Below the pieces are notes generated by a model. It did no database searches, had not been told where the DNA came from, and saw only the letters and a list, made by a program, of their open reading frames with translations. Made by a program: the position numbers and the translations under genes. DNA of 64,000 nucleotides from Echinarachnius parma (taxonomy: Eukaryota; Echinodermata; Echinoidea; Clypeasteroida; Echinarachniidae): the NCBI GenBank assembly GCA_037951105.1, contig JBAMJV010008341.1, positions 1 to 64,000 on the forward strand. The letters run 5' to 3'. This document shows positions 1-64,000 of the stretch, piece after piece (positions within the stretch are counted from its first letter, which is position 1; each line of letters begins with the position of its first letter).

Positions 1-286
1 GATCTACACGCAATTGTTCATAGAGTGGACGCAGTTCTACTCTCTCAAAACGATTGAATATTGCCTGAATAATCAATATCTGACACACAGTTGTCCTCTC
101 ATGTCCTGAAACATATCCTAATGTCAATATTCATGTCATTATTGGCATTGAAAAAGTGTAAATCTCCGTAAAATAACTGTTTACAACTCAATCCATTTTG
201 CCGAATTGTTGTTCATTATGTACACGGAGATAGTATGAAAAACAAATCTATTATAGCTGTGTTTCAAAAGAAAATTACCTAGTAGA

Positions 287-392
287 ATCATGTTCCGAGC
301 TAGAATTGCCTTTGTTATAACAATATATAATATTTCTTAATCATGTTCCGAGCTAGAATTGCCTTTGTTATAACAATATATAATATTTCTTA
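287..392. repeat. Exact 53-bp tandem duplication
   Basis: Two identical copies of 53 bp starting ATCATGTTCCGAGC, at 287-339 and 340-392. Recent duplication or assembly artefact. Confidence 0.95.
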
Positions 393-3325
393 TCCATTTC
401 GATCCATTTCAATATGTCAATAACTGGTAGAATAGTATCTTTCTCACCGTTTTGTTTTGGTTTCGTTTCGTAAAGTTTCGTCCATCGAGAAATACATGCA
501 AGCGCACGATCGTATACCCGGCCGTATACTATGCATATTGTGTATGTTATTGAACTAAAAGTAGTTCCAACGTATGCGCTATATTCGAAGCTTTCTACAG
601 TCCACACGATCACGATCTCGCTCTAGAATTACATCTGACAGTTCAACATGGATGAAGAATTTCAACAAAACAGCCTGTTAATGGACTTCGAAGTATCCGT
701 GGAGGAGCAAGCTAGCTAGCTAACACGTGCACTCGTTTGTTTTGATGCGCGCGCAGGAAATGTAAATCCGCCAGCGCTATCAGTCGTATAGGTAATGCGG
801 CTGCCAATGTTCAGAGAAATCGCGGATGAATCGTAACAACACAGGAGATCGCGAATCTAATTCACTCGACTTTTCAAGCTAAACCATGAAACTAGCCATG
901 ATAGATCGACTAAAGTAATAACTATTCTTCGTTTTTTTTTAAATTTCATTTGATTCATAATGATTATTAACTGTTTGTTTCCATAATGGAAGTGGTAAAT
1001 TCTCCGTCTGATATGTCAAAGTGAAACTACATGTTGGTAAAAAATCTGTGCAGGCCTACTGCACGACACAGTCGTATAGTTTCCCCTTCTTTTTTCACCT
1101 TTTTTCAACTTTTTTGTCACAAACAATACATTTGTTGGAATATCATGATGAAAATATAAATGAGAAGCAAATTACAAACAATGTAGTATTATAATCTATT
1201 CTTGGTAAGGGAAAAATAGCACATAAGTTGAAGCTTGTCTTTCCAGCCTGGTATGTTATACGCTTATCTACATACAACCGCGGCAGCCGCCTGGGCTTCA
1301 AGCCCGGTTCTTACGTCACAGCTAAAGGCCGTTTCGTGTAGCGATTGAGCGAATTTGTCCCTGGGAATAGGGTGATGTTTTCACCCTAATTTCGCTTTTA
1401 TGGACGCGTTATATTGTTTGAATGTCAGTCAAGCTCATTATATGGCTTATAAGCTTTCTGTAGATATGAATATCGTCATATTTAGGGGTTTTCTTTGATT
1501 TTCTCCTTTAAACGTTTATGCATGCCACATTGGGCCTAAATTCACCGCCCGTTCGGCCCGTCTACGCCCGCGTAGCTATACGCTCGCAGGGCGCATGTGG
1601 TGCAGCATTTGCCATAGGGGCAATTCCACGAAAAAGTGGACATGAACTAAAAAAAAAAACAATTGGCTCTATTTCAAATCCTATTGATTTTGTCTGGATT
1701 ATTTTTTCATACAACATGATCTTTCATACAACATGATCTTTCAGTTCACATGTTTTTTGTTTATTTTCGGGTGTCTCCTTATCGGAGAAACGGAAACCAT
1801 ACATGAAACTCCACACATGAGACTACCCTGTGCAAATTTCAGGAAAATCCTTATATTTTCCAAATTTTCTGGTATTTTTATTATTTAAGGCGCCAAATTT
1901 GATGACTGATAATCAAAGTACCTTTCCAGATTGAAATTTCAGTCTTTTGAGTGCTCTAAAGTATATTTTTCAATTAATCAAATCCTCCGGACAAACTGTA
2001 ATGTCCGTGACGCAACGTTTTGTTGTCTAGATCACATATACCTGGCCCGTTTCGCAAAATCCAACTTGGATTAAATTCATCATTGCCTTGTCTATAGTTG
2101 AATACCTAAATCACCTTTGTGAGGTCTCAGAACTAACAGACTTTTGCAAAGATGTATATTGATGCAAAAAGTCATGTCCAAAAATGTTATGTCCGTGACG
2201 GCGCACATTTTGCAGAATTACTCAGTAACGAATTGGATAAATGTTCTGAAACTTTTTTTGCATACTTAACCCAGCTATTACTTTGTAATTAAAATAAAAG
2301 TTAGACATTAGGTAGAGGTATGAATTAGTAGTGGCATTGGAAAGTCATGAAAATAATGTCTGTTTGTAATGTCCGTGACGCTGGAGTTGCCCATAGGTAT
2401 TGCACACAGCCGCGAACATTAATAGTGTTAATGTATTGACAGTTTTTATTTCGAACATTTTATTGCTCAAATATTCAATTTCACTGCAGTTTTTGTCAAA
2501 ATCTTTACATTAACATATAAGTTATTATATATTATTTTGCATGGTTGGTGATAAAAGCATATTTTTGTTTTTGTGGGGCGTTTCCCAATACTGTCGTTTG
2601 GCTTTAAGTTACTTATGATTTACATATTACAAGCAAAAACATGTGATAGTTATTGTATTTTCGTTCAATCTGTACTTTTAAATTACTCTTTTATTTATAC
2701 CCATATGAAAAAGAAGTTTTAACATATTCTCATAATTTGTGTTTTCTAATCTAATTATACAATATAGATGATACAGCCGCTCTCTTGAACATATTAATTC
2801 ATCATATTGGAGAAAATATCATAACATTTCGTACAAGTTATTTTATTTCAGGACGCAAATAAAAAACAAATAAAAGGATTATTTACATCACTTCCAATTC
2901 TGCTGAAACATCATACCACCAATAATGAAACTCTGGAAATAGTTATTTGTAATATACAAGTCATAAGCAATCGATTATCAAAATTATATTAATTCAAATT
3001 CGTTCATGACTATATTTCATATACATGTACTTTTGACAAACACGCTTTAGACTACTGCTCTAAAATTATCTGGAGTCTTTGCTGAACTTGGTTGAGAGGG
3101 TGATATCTAAAAGGGCTTGACTTTGCAGACAAAAATCTAATGTGTTTTATAAATACATTTGGGTCAGAAACGGCTGAAAATTATATACATGTATAGGTTA
3201 AATAATGTGTGGATCCCACAATGTATTTGATGATTCTAAGCCACATGTACAATTGATTGCAAACGAGTTTCAGTTTGAACATGCTTCGTTCACGGAGAGT
3301 TATGAATTAGATTTTGTTTGTAATA
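393..3325. other. 3' flank of the gene, no gene recognised
   Basis: A/T-rich. Contains a 17-bp direct duplication near 1707-1740 and three spaced TGTCCGTGACG words at 1999-2380. A short plus-strand frame from the ATG at 648 (MDEEFQQNSLLMDFEV) ends after 23 codons and has no donor I trust. Confidence 0.5.
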
Positions 3326-3531
3326 GACGGTTTATATGAATTATGATTATTTATTTCTGGGAACACTCTTTAACATCGTGCCATCATCAGAGAGACACAG
3401 GCTATAGGACTTATATTTCGAACACAGGCTAAACTCTTCTCTGAGTTAGTCTATCATACGGTCTATTTGAATTATTATTATTTGTGTATGGGACCGCCCT
3501 TTAACGTCGCCATCCGAGAGATGCAGCCTAA
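3326..3531. repeat. Tandem duplication in the 3' UTR
   Basis: Two diverged copies, about 3326-3400 and 3457-3531, share the order ACGGT, TTTGAATTAT, TTTAACATCG or TTTAACGTCG, GAGAGA and CAGCCTA. The second copy reaches the stop codon region. Confidence 0.6.
3350..3355 (-). other. Candidate polyadenylation signal
   Basis: AATAAA on the minus strand about 180 nt past the TAG stop. It lies in one copy of a tandem duplication of 3' flank sequence. Other A/T-rich hexamers further down could also serve. Confidence 0.4.
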
Positions 3532-3536
3532 GTTCT

Positions 3537-57349
<53,813 letters not shown>

Positions 57350-57719
57350 TTTGTCAATATTGAGCACTCATTTACTTGTCCGAGATGTACCACATATATG
57401 CCATACATGACGTTATCAAAACGTCGGCGGATTTACACACTTCGGCAAAAAAAAGGATTATACGACAGTGTGCAAATTATGATATTCCGTTCCGTGTGCA
57501 TATTAACAGTACATTTCAAAGCCGCGAAGCGCACTGTACAAACACCGTCAAACCCGAGTGCATTCAGGGTTTTTTTTTTTGTTATTTATTTGTTTTTATC
57601 CCGGTGCATGAATGAAAAGATTTCTAAAGAAAAAGGAAGGCAACAAAAATACAATTCAACATATTTACATTCACATCGGGTGCTAATTATGATATTCCAC
57701 TGGTAGTTCCGTGTATATA

Positions 57720-58262
57720 TTAAAGGGGTAGTACAGTTGTGGTAAGGCTGGGCTTTAGTAACCAAAACCTGCACAATAACATAACAAACTTATAGTTTAA
57801 CTCCACCATGCTCGAAAAGTTATAGAAAATTACAGAAGCCTGTTATCATTAAAACGAGCAATTCAAACACAAGAGGGCGCTCTCTAAAAAAGCATTGGTT
57901 TCAACCATTTTTCATACAAATGTATGCATCTGATGTTTTGTTGAAACAATGATTAAATAGGGAGATCATCAACAACTATTTAAAAACCTTTTTTTGAAAA
58001 TGTTTGAAAAAGTGTAAGCATTTTAAAATTAAAACAAAAAAAATCGTCGAATAAATCTGGGTCCCAGATATATTCCGATCGGATATAATCATATATATAT
58101 ATAATCATATAATCATATTTCAGCCGTTTCTGAACCGATTTTGATCAAATGAAGTTGATTCTGTCATTTGTGTGCTCTATCAAAGTTTACACTCAGTTTG
58201 TCATCTCACATACAAAATATTTTGTGCAGCGCCCTCTATACCAAAACTGAACTACCCCTTTA
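57720..58262. mobile_element. TTAA MITE, family A copy 5
   Basis: Starts TTAAAGGGGTAGTACAG and ends GCGCCCTCTATACC, AACTACCCCTTTA. It lies upstream of the gene start, beginning about 370 bp from the ATG. Confidence 0.8.
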
Positions 58263-59744
58263 TATCATGTTTACAAACCACGAGTGCGCACTGTACACAC
58301 ACCGTCACATCCGAGTGCATTTTTTAAATTTGTTTTTGTTTGTTTTATCCCAGTGCATGTGTGAACAGATTTCGAAAGAAAAAGAAAGGCAACAATGAAT
58401 ACAATTCCACAATCTAATATTCACATCGGGCGCGAGGGAGGGGGCGCCAGGGGCTGCACCCCATCCCCAGATAGTTTTGACAAATATCTGGGGTGGCGGG
58501 AGTAAACTCGATCATAATTATTCCTATTTAATAGTTTGGGGACAAAATTATGTGGGCTAACTTGTCCAAAATTGATTTTATAACCAAATTCTCAAATTCG
58601 TAATTTGTAATGATTACTCCAATTTGTATTACTTGCCATGCACGATGTCCCTGTCATATTTTGTCATGTATGTGTCTCTTTATTTTATTTTATTTTAAAG
58701 TGAATTACCTTAACACTGCTTGGGGAACTACGCTTCCACAAGGCCATTTGACCTTCTTTGTAGTTTCCTATTTACATTTTGTTTTATACAGTGAATGCTA
58801 ATTTGTCTACATATATATAAATATTGTTTTTATTTGATGTGAAAATGAATAATTGAAAACAATATTGTTATATATAGTTATTAGTTATAACTTGTTAGGG
58901 TTTTCAATTGAAAAATAGAGGGTAAAACATTCTAGCGAAAAGCTTCAAACCCGTGAAAATATTTACTGTACACTCATGGATTAACATAAAATATTGTGAT
59001 GGACAGGGACAATATGAAACTCCCTTTTATTCAAATATGTTTGGTCGTTCTGAATATTTTATTTACCATGTCTAGTCATGTGCGACGGCACCAAAAAGAA
59101 ATATACAGCATGTACGAATAACAAAGCGAGTTACTTACGTATTCCGCCTTTGGCTAGCTGTGGTCTCGAAGTCCAACAAAAGGACCGTGACTGTGTGATG
59201 AAAACCATGAATTTGACATTCAACGCATATAGTTGCTATTGTATATTCCTTACAAATTCATGTTTTACTGACACCTTCATTACATTGTGTACATAATTTT
59301 ACGGAATGTCAAATAAATTAAGAATCGGGAGTTGTAATGGTGATAATTTCTTTCATCTTTACAGCAATGTGACATTTGTTTTGGCAGAATTCCAAATGGG
59401 CAAAATGTATTAGATGATATTTAACGCCAACATTGATGCAAGAACAGTATAAAATAAAGCATTAATTGTTGTAAAACATTTGTCATACTAACAACTTGGA
59501 CAACATACAGTATGGAAAGTATTATTTTGTTGCCAACATTTGTTTTCTAAACTTTTGAATACATTGTCTTACAAAGCAGAGCGAATAATATTTTCTTTAT
59601 TTGTTAGCTATGTTGACATTATACAAAAACTGACAAAGTGTCGATAGACTGTGTATTGTTGTGTTCTGATATGTCACTAGAATGATGTCTTAAACAAGTA
59701 TATGAATTTGCCATGGCCTACTAATAAGCGCGAAAATAATAAAT
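58263..59744. other. 5' flank without recognised gene
   Basis: The segment 58290-58450 repeats words of 57.53-57.68 kb (CACACCGTCA, CGAGTGCATT, AAGAAAAAG, CACATCGGG), so family A copy 5 sits inside a duplicated flank. The rest is A/T-rich. Confidence 0.45.
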
Positions 59745-60261
59745 AAATATTTTTTGTGTGAGGTAATGAAAAAATGAGTGTTAAATTACTGACAGCATCT
59801 ACTTTATTGGTTCGAAATCAGTTCAGAAACAGCTGAAATATTCAAAAGTATATATCAAATTGGAATTAATAAGGGGGCCAACTTTTATTCAATAATAACA
59901 AAACAATATTTTAAAATGCTACACATATTTTGTTTTTAATCTACCGAAATATTTTGTTCATGATCTCTCTTTTGAATAAGTAGTTTAACCAAACTTTAAC
60001 TTTAAATCTACCAGTCTTTTTTATGATCTCTCTTTTGAATGAGTAATTTTTACCAAACATCAAATTCATATTTTTTTATTTTAAAAATGGTTGAAACTTG
60101 AGGTGCCTGGAGGGCCCCGTCTTGGGTTAACGGTTGCTCTTTGAATGATGCTATACTGCCATTCACGCATCATTGAAATATATAACTGTTAGTTTTTAAT
60201 GATAATTTGCAAGTATTAATTACTAAAACTATGTTTGACCAAAACTGTACTATCCCTTTAA
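59745..60261. mobile_element. TTAA MITE, family A copy 6
   Basis: Diverged copy from TTTTGTGTGAGGTAATG to CCAAAACTGTACTATCCC and TTTAA. The inner words GGTTCGAAATCAGTTCAG and CATCATTGAAATAT are shifted from the consensus. Confidence 0.65.
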
Positions 60262-60480
60262 TACGATCTGGTAACATTGTCCAATTCCATAAAACTTACT
60301 CAGAACTGTATAGATAGTGCTTCTTTCATACCATGTTGTATTTGTATTACCAATATAGAGGCATGGGACATTTTTTGTTGTTTTGAATTTCCCCTATTTT
60401 TAAAAGACATTTAGGATTGAAGTGATCAGATTCATTATCCACTGGGAAGTTATAACTGTGTACCAAGTAAATTCAATTGC

Positions 60481-60970
60481 CCGAATTCTCATCCCTGGCT
60501 CAACTTTAGTCCGGCCTAAAAAGACATAGAATACCAGTAACCAGTTAAACCGCTTTGCACCTGTGGACCGATTTATTGTTGCTATTCGCCACCAGAGATA
60601 TTATAATTGTTTCCTGTCATTATCCAGTCAATGCTTATAGGCATCAGGACAATTATGGTCGCTTGAAATTCAAGTCATACTATAGTCGATCATCAGCCAA
60701 ATTGCGTCCTGGATCATCCAGGACATACATGTATATACCGGTGACCGGTTATACTATTTATACTGAAATGGCAAGCATCCCTATGTCCTAATACCTGAGG
60801 CAAGCAGAACTAGAGGGATTGACTGGATAATGAAAGGAAACAATTGAAATATATCTGATGGCGAAAAGCAACAATCAATAGGTCTGCAGGTGCAAAATGG
60901 TTTAACTGGTTACCGGTAGTCTTTGTCTTTTTAGGCCAGGCTCAAGTTGAGCCACTGATGAGAATTCTGG
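60481..60970. mobile_element. Palindromic element, CCGAATTCTCATC ends
   Basis: 490 bp with arms of about 90 bp: GAATTCTCATC, TGGCTCAACTT, GGCCTAAAAAGAC, CCAGTAACCAGTTAAACC mirrored at the right. A decayed relative is at 5.5-5.9 kb. Confidence 0.8.
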
Positions 60971-61097
60971 CCAATGGCTCTGCGAATATTACTTTGCATT
61001 TTCGCTAATTACTCGGCCATATAACATCCATTTAACGTTAATGTTCACACATTACTAAGTGGACATATCAGATCACAAACATACACATGTTATATAT

Positions 61098-61323
61098 GGC
61101 CCGGTCAAATATCAACGGATATCGGAAACGTATGCCCAAACGAATAGACAATTTGCGAAATTAAATTATCCGGTGATGAAAGTCGTCTCCATTGCTTCAT
61201 GTACAAAACATAGAACAACGTACATCACCGGACAAGGAACGGACAAGAAACGTATAGAACGGATGGGAAATTTAGCTCTCCGTTTGACATCCGTTTGCGC
61301 AATCCGTTGATATGGGACCGGGC
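61098..61323. mobile_element. 226-bp inverted element, GGCCCGGTC ends
   Basis: Left GCCCGGTC, ATATCAACGGAT and right ATCCGTTGATAT, GACCGGGC are inverted. No coding content. Confidence 0.75.
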
Positions 61324-61915
61324 TATTACCAATAATCATGTTTTGCACATATCAACAACGTTTAACTAATGATACTCGATTTTGCTAGCTCCTTTACCAT
61401 GTTTACCGAAATGTATTCTGCCAGTAGAGATTATATTTTGTTTTCATTTGTAAAGATCATAAGGGTGTAATAATTTGGTAAGTCAAATAATTCCATCATG
61501 GTAGGACATTTATATGGCCACCTATTTGCATGTGGTAAAGGATAAGCCTCAATCAATGAAACTTGTTTTGCCAAAATACATTGCCTTTTGTGATGATTTG
61601 CCATTGTTGTTGTTAGTTTGTTAACTATTAAGTATAAAATCATAAATCAGTTATATCGGATGATGGTATGACTTGTTTATAGAGCCCGTTTATGTACATG
61701 TATACACAGGAACCTATTCCCAACACAAATAATTGAATTCAAAACCACTATATTGTATTATTATATTCATTCTACTTCCTCAATCCGTAGTGTGTGCACC
61801 GGTATACATTGTTGTGTGCTATACAAATTTACATTTGAACGGGCGGTTGAAAGAGCAAACATAATATTGAAGCTATATTTGGGTGAGCAATTTACCAACT
61901 TCCCACGGTCACAAT

Positions 61916-62328
61916 CATAGGCGTAGGAGGAGGCCGGGCTGCATGAGGGGCTGCTGCCCCCCTTGAGTTTTTAAGAACGACCATATTTGGGAAAAATGCA
62001 TCTCACATTCGGGCAAAACATGTCACCAATTTTGGGAAAATTCGTACCATATTTGGGCTGAGGCATGTTACATTCGAGCAAATTAATGTAGTTTTAGAGC
62101 AATACTATACAAGGTAATTTCCGGGCAAAACCGTCCCATATTTTGGTAAAATCATGTTATTTTCGAACATTATATCAAAAACATAATTTTCGGGGATCAA
62201 AGTCAGTGGCGAAGACCTTATTATTTATTTATGTTTTTGTTTTTTGGTTGTCAGCTGAAAATGCGAAGTATAATTTTTCGGGCAAAATGCCCCAGCCTCC
62301 CTGAGAAAACTATGCTCCTACGCCAATG
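61916..62328. repeat. Element with CATTCGGGCAAA minisatellite, copy 2
   Basis: Ends CATAGGCGTAGGAG and CTCCTACGCCAATG are inverted; the interior has degenerate ATTCGGGCAAAA units. Same family as 33.9-34.26 kb. Confidence 0.75.
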
Positions 62329-62389
62329 ATCACAATTACAATGTACGTTGCCATTGATTGATTCACAAATATTGTCTGCGGAAGCGTTT

Positions 62390-63025
62390 GACTCTGAACC
62401 AGCCGTTAAAACTTGTGTTAAAATGCTTCCTTTTTTCAAAAAAGGAGGTTTTTAAATAGTTGTAAATTATCTCTCTATTTAATCAGTATTCAAAAAATCA
62501 CATGCACAATATTTCATTTAAAATGGTTGAAACCAATGAGTTTTTAGAGAGCGGCATATTTTTGAATGATAACAGGCTTGTTACTTACCTTCAGAGCATG
62601 GTGGAGTTATGAATATTAGTTTGTATTGTAATTGTACAGGTTATGGTTACCAAAACTGTACTTCAGTAGGCTGTGGTCACACGGTGCTTGCGATGAGCTA
62701 CAATGGGTCGATTGTCCATATGAAAGGCGGATATTGTCAAACTAAACATAACCCTGTTGTACGTAACATTTTTACTGTGCACAGCTCCGTACTACAACTA
62801 TACAAAATAAACCATTCACAGTTTGACCGCACAGGCTCAGATAATAAGTGCAAATGTTATTTGACCGAATCGAATGTGTCTTTTTCGCTCGCATTCCATT
62901 GTGACGTTTGGTTATTTTGGAAATGATCTGCCCTTCATAACTTCTATTGTCTTGTTGCAGGCTGTTGCAGGTGATCGCAAGCATCGTGTGACCACAGCCT
63001 AACCAAAACTCAACTATCCCTTTAA
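62390..63025. mobile_element. Family A copy 7 with a nested element
   Basis: Family A words GAACCAGCCGTTAAAA, ATGGTTGAAACCAATGAG and GAGCATGGTGGAGTTATG, then an inserted element at 62668-63002, and the family end CTCAACTATCCCTTTAA at 63009-63025. Confidence 0.8.
62668..63002. mobile_element. Nested inverted element, TAGGCTGTGGTCACACG ends
   Basis: 335 bp whose left end TAGGCTGTGGTCACAC, GCTTGCGAT is mirrored by ATCGCAAGC, GTGTGACCACAGCCTA at the right. It interrupts family A copy 7. TA at the edges suggests TA target duplication. Confidence 0.82.
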
Positions 63026-63144
63026 ACGCGTCACGAATATTCGGGCAAAACACACCTTTTATTAGAGCAAATTACCTCATAATCATTTGGGCAAAGGTGC
63101 CTGATTATCTTTTAGAATAATTGTTTTAAAAAGAAAAACAAACA

Positions 63145-63706
63145 ATTTTAGTTTTGGTATAGAGGGCGCTACATAAAATTATTTGTTTGCAAGTTATGGA
63201 AGACTGAGTGTCAATTTTGAAAGAGCATACATTTTTAATGACAGAATAAACTTTATTTGATCAAAATCGGTTCAGAAGTAGCTGAAATATCCATAAACAT
63301 AACCATTTATAATAATTGTGAAGCCCCACAATTATTCGCTAATTTTGAACCAGCCGTTAAAAATTTTCTTTGAATGCTTCCTCTTCTCAAAAATTTAGAA
63401 AAGAGGTTTTTAAATAGTTGTTGATTATCTCTATATCTAATTACTATTTTGACAAAACATCACATGCACAGTATTTTATTTAAAATGGTTGAAACCAATG
63501 AGTTTTTAGAGAGTGCCCTCTTGGTTTTTAACAGCTCTTTTTGAATAATAACAGGCATTTTACTTATCATTTGTAATTTTGTATTCCTTTCGAGCATGAT
63601 GGAATTAAAACTGTTAGTTGGTAATGTAATGGTGCAGGTTTTGGTGTCTACCATTCAGTTTGACCAACACTGTACTCTCTTTACCAAAACTAAACTATCC
63701 CTTTAA
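63145..63706. mobile_element. TTAA MITE, family A copy 8
   Basis: From TTTTGGTATAGAGGGCGC through GATCAAAATCGGTTCAGA and CGAGCATGATGGAATTA to AAACTATCCCTTTAA. The left TTAA is lost. Confidence 0.8.
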
Positions 63707-64000
63707 ATAAAATACATGTGTCATGTAACCTATTTTGAATTACTTAAAATTCTTGCAGAAATGCTTGATGCAGCTAAAGTGCCTTATTACCATGATTACC
63801 TTTATACCTTCCTTGCGTTTATCCATAATCATGACAAAGTCAGACAGTGCTAATCATCTTGAATTCATTTTTGAAATATATTTTACCACAATACTCCACA
63901 CGATAAAAGATATCTGTATACACAGTTCAAGAAATACTTTTTGTTCAGATTCTAAGTACCATAAGCTAGCATGTTAAAACCCGTTCATTCCTTGCGTTTA

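Noticed and set aside
648..719. Short plus-strand frame MDEEFQQNSLLMDFEV as first exon of a neighbour gene
   Set aside because: Only 23 codons, no trusted donor, no similarity I recognise and low-complexity GCTAGCTAGC after it.

Overview
This is a repeat-rich animal genome window with one long multi-exon gene on the minus strand and no other convincing gene. The gene combines receptor-phosphatase, EGF, Ig and fibronectin III exons. Its introns are packed with palindromic mini-transposons, tRNA-derived SINEs and decayed LINEs. This fits an invertebrate deuterostome (echinoderm or hemichordate type), but I cannot fix the species from sequence alone.

The gene runs from about 57.35 kb down to 3.54 kb. 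I placed 32 coding exons by hand; every junction is in frame and the total is 4713 nt (1570 residues plus stop). In order the protein has a signal peptide, the C-terminal half of an Ig domain, a second Ig, five 8-cysteine EGF modules, a third Ig, three FN3 domains, one membrane helix, a proline-rich juxtamembrane segment and two tyrosine-phosphatase domains. The ectodomain follows the Tie (angiopoietin receptor) order Ig-Ig-EGFs-Ig-FN3x3, and Ig2 and EGF2 resemble Tie closely. The cytoplasmic half is not a kinase; it is a tandem phosphatase most like the R2B group (PTPRM/K/T/U). So the receptor pairs a Tie-type sensor with the opposite enzymatic output. The first half of Ig1 was not found in phase; one candidate exon near 57.0 kb is out of phase.

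Region by region: 1-3.5 kb is 3' flank. 3.5-15.4 kb holds the second phosphatase domain and the end of the first; here exons or their splice sites have been partly copied into neighbouring introns. 15.2-20.7 kb holds the first phosphatase domain and juxtamembrane exons. 22.5-32.7 kb holds the membrane exon, FN3 and Ig3. 33.5-41.6 kb holds the EGF modules and Ig2. 41.6-54.3 kb is one intron dominated by a 5.7-kb foldback element whose arms carry many RFX/X-box-like palindromes, followed by nested GC-rich palindromes. 54.3-57.35 kb holds the Ig1 half and the signal-peptide exon. 57.4-64 kb is 5' flank made mostly of palindromic elements.

Mobile-element content is high. At least five inverted-repeat families end in TTAA; the commonest has eight copies here. 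There are also tRNA-headed SINEs, three decayed LINE fragments, two GT microsatellites and many G or C runs.
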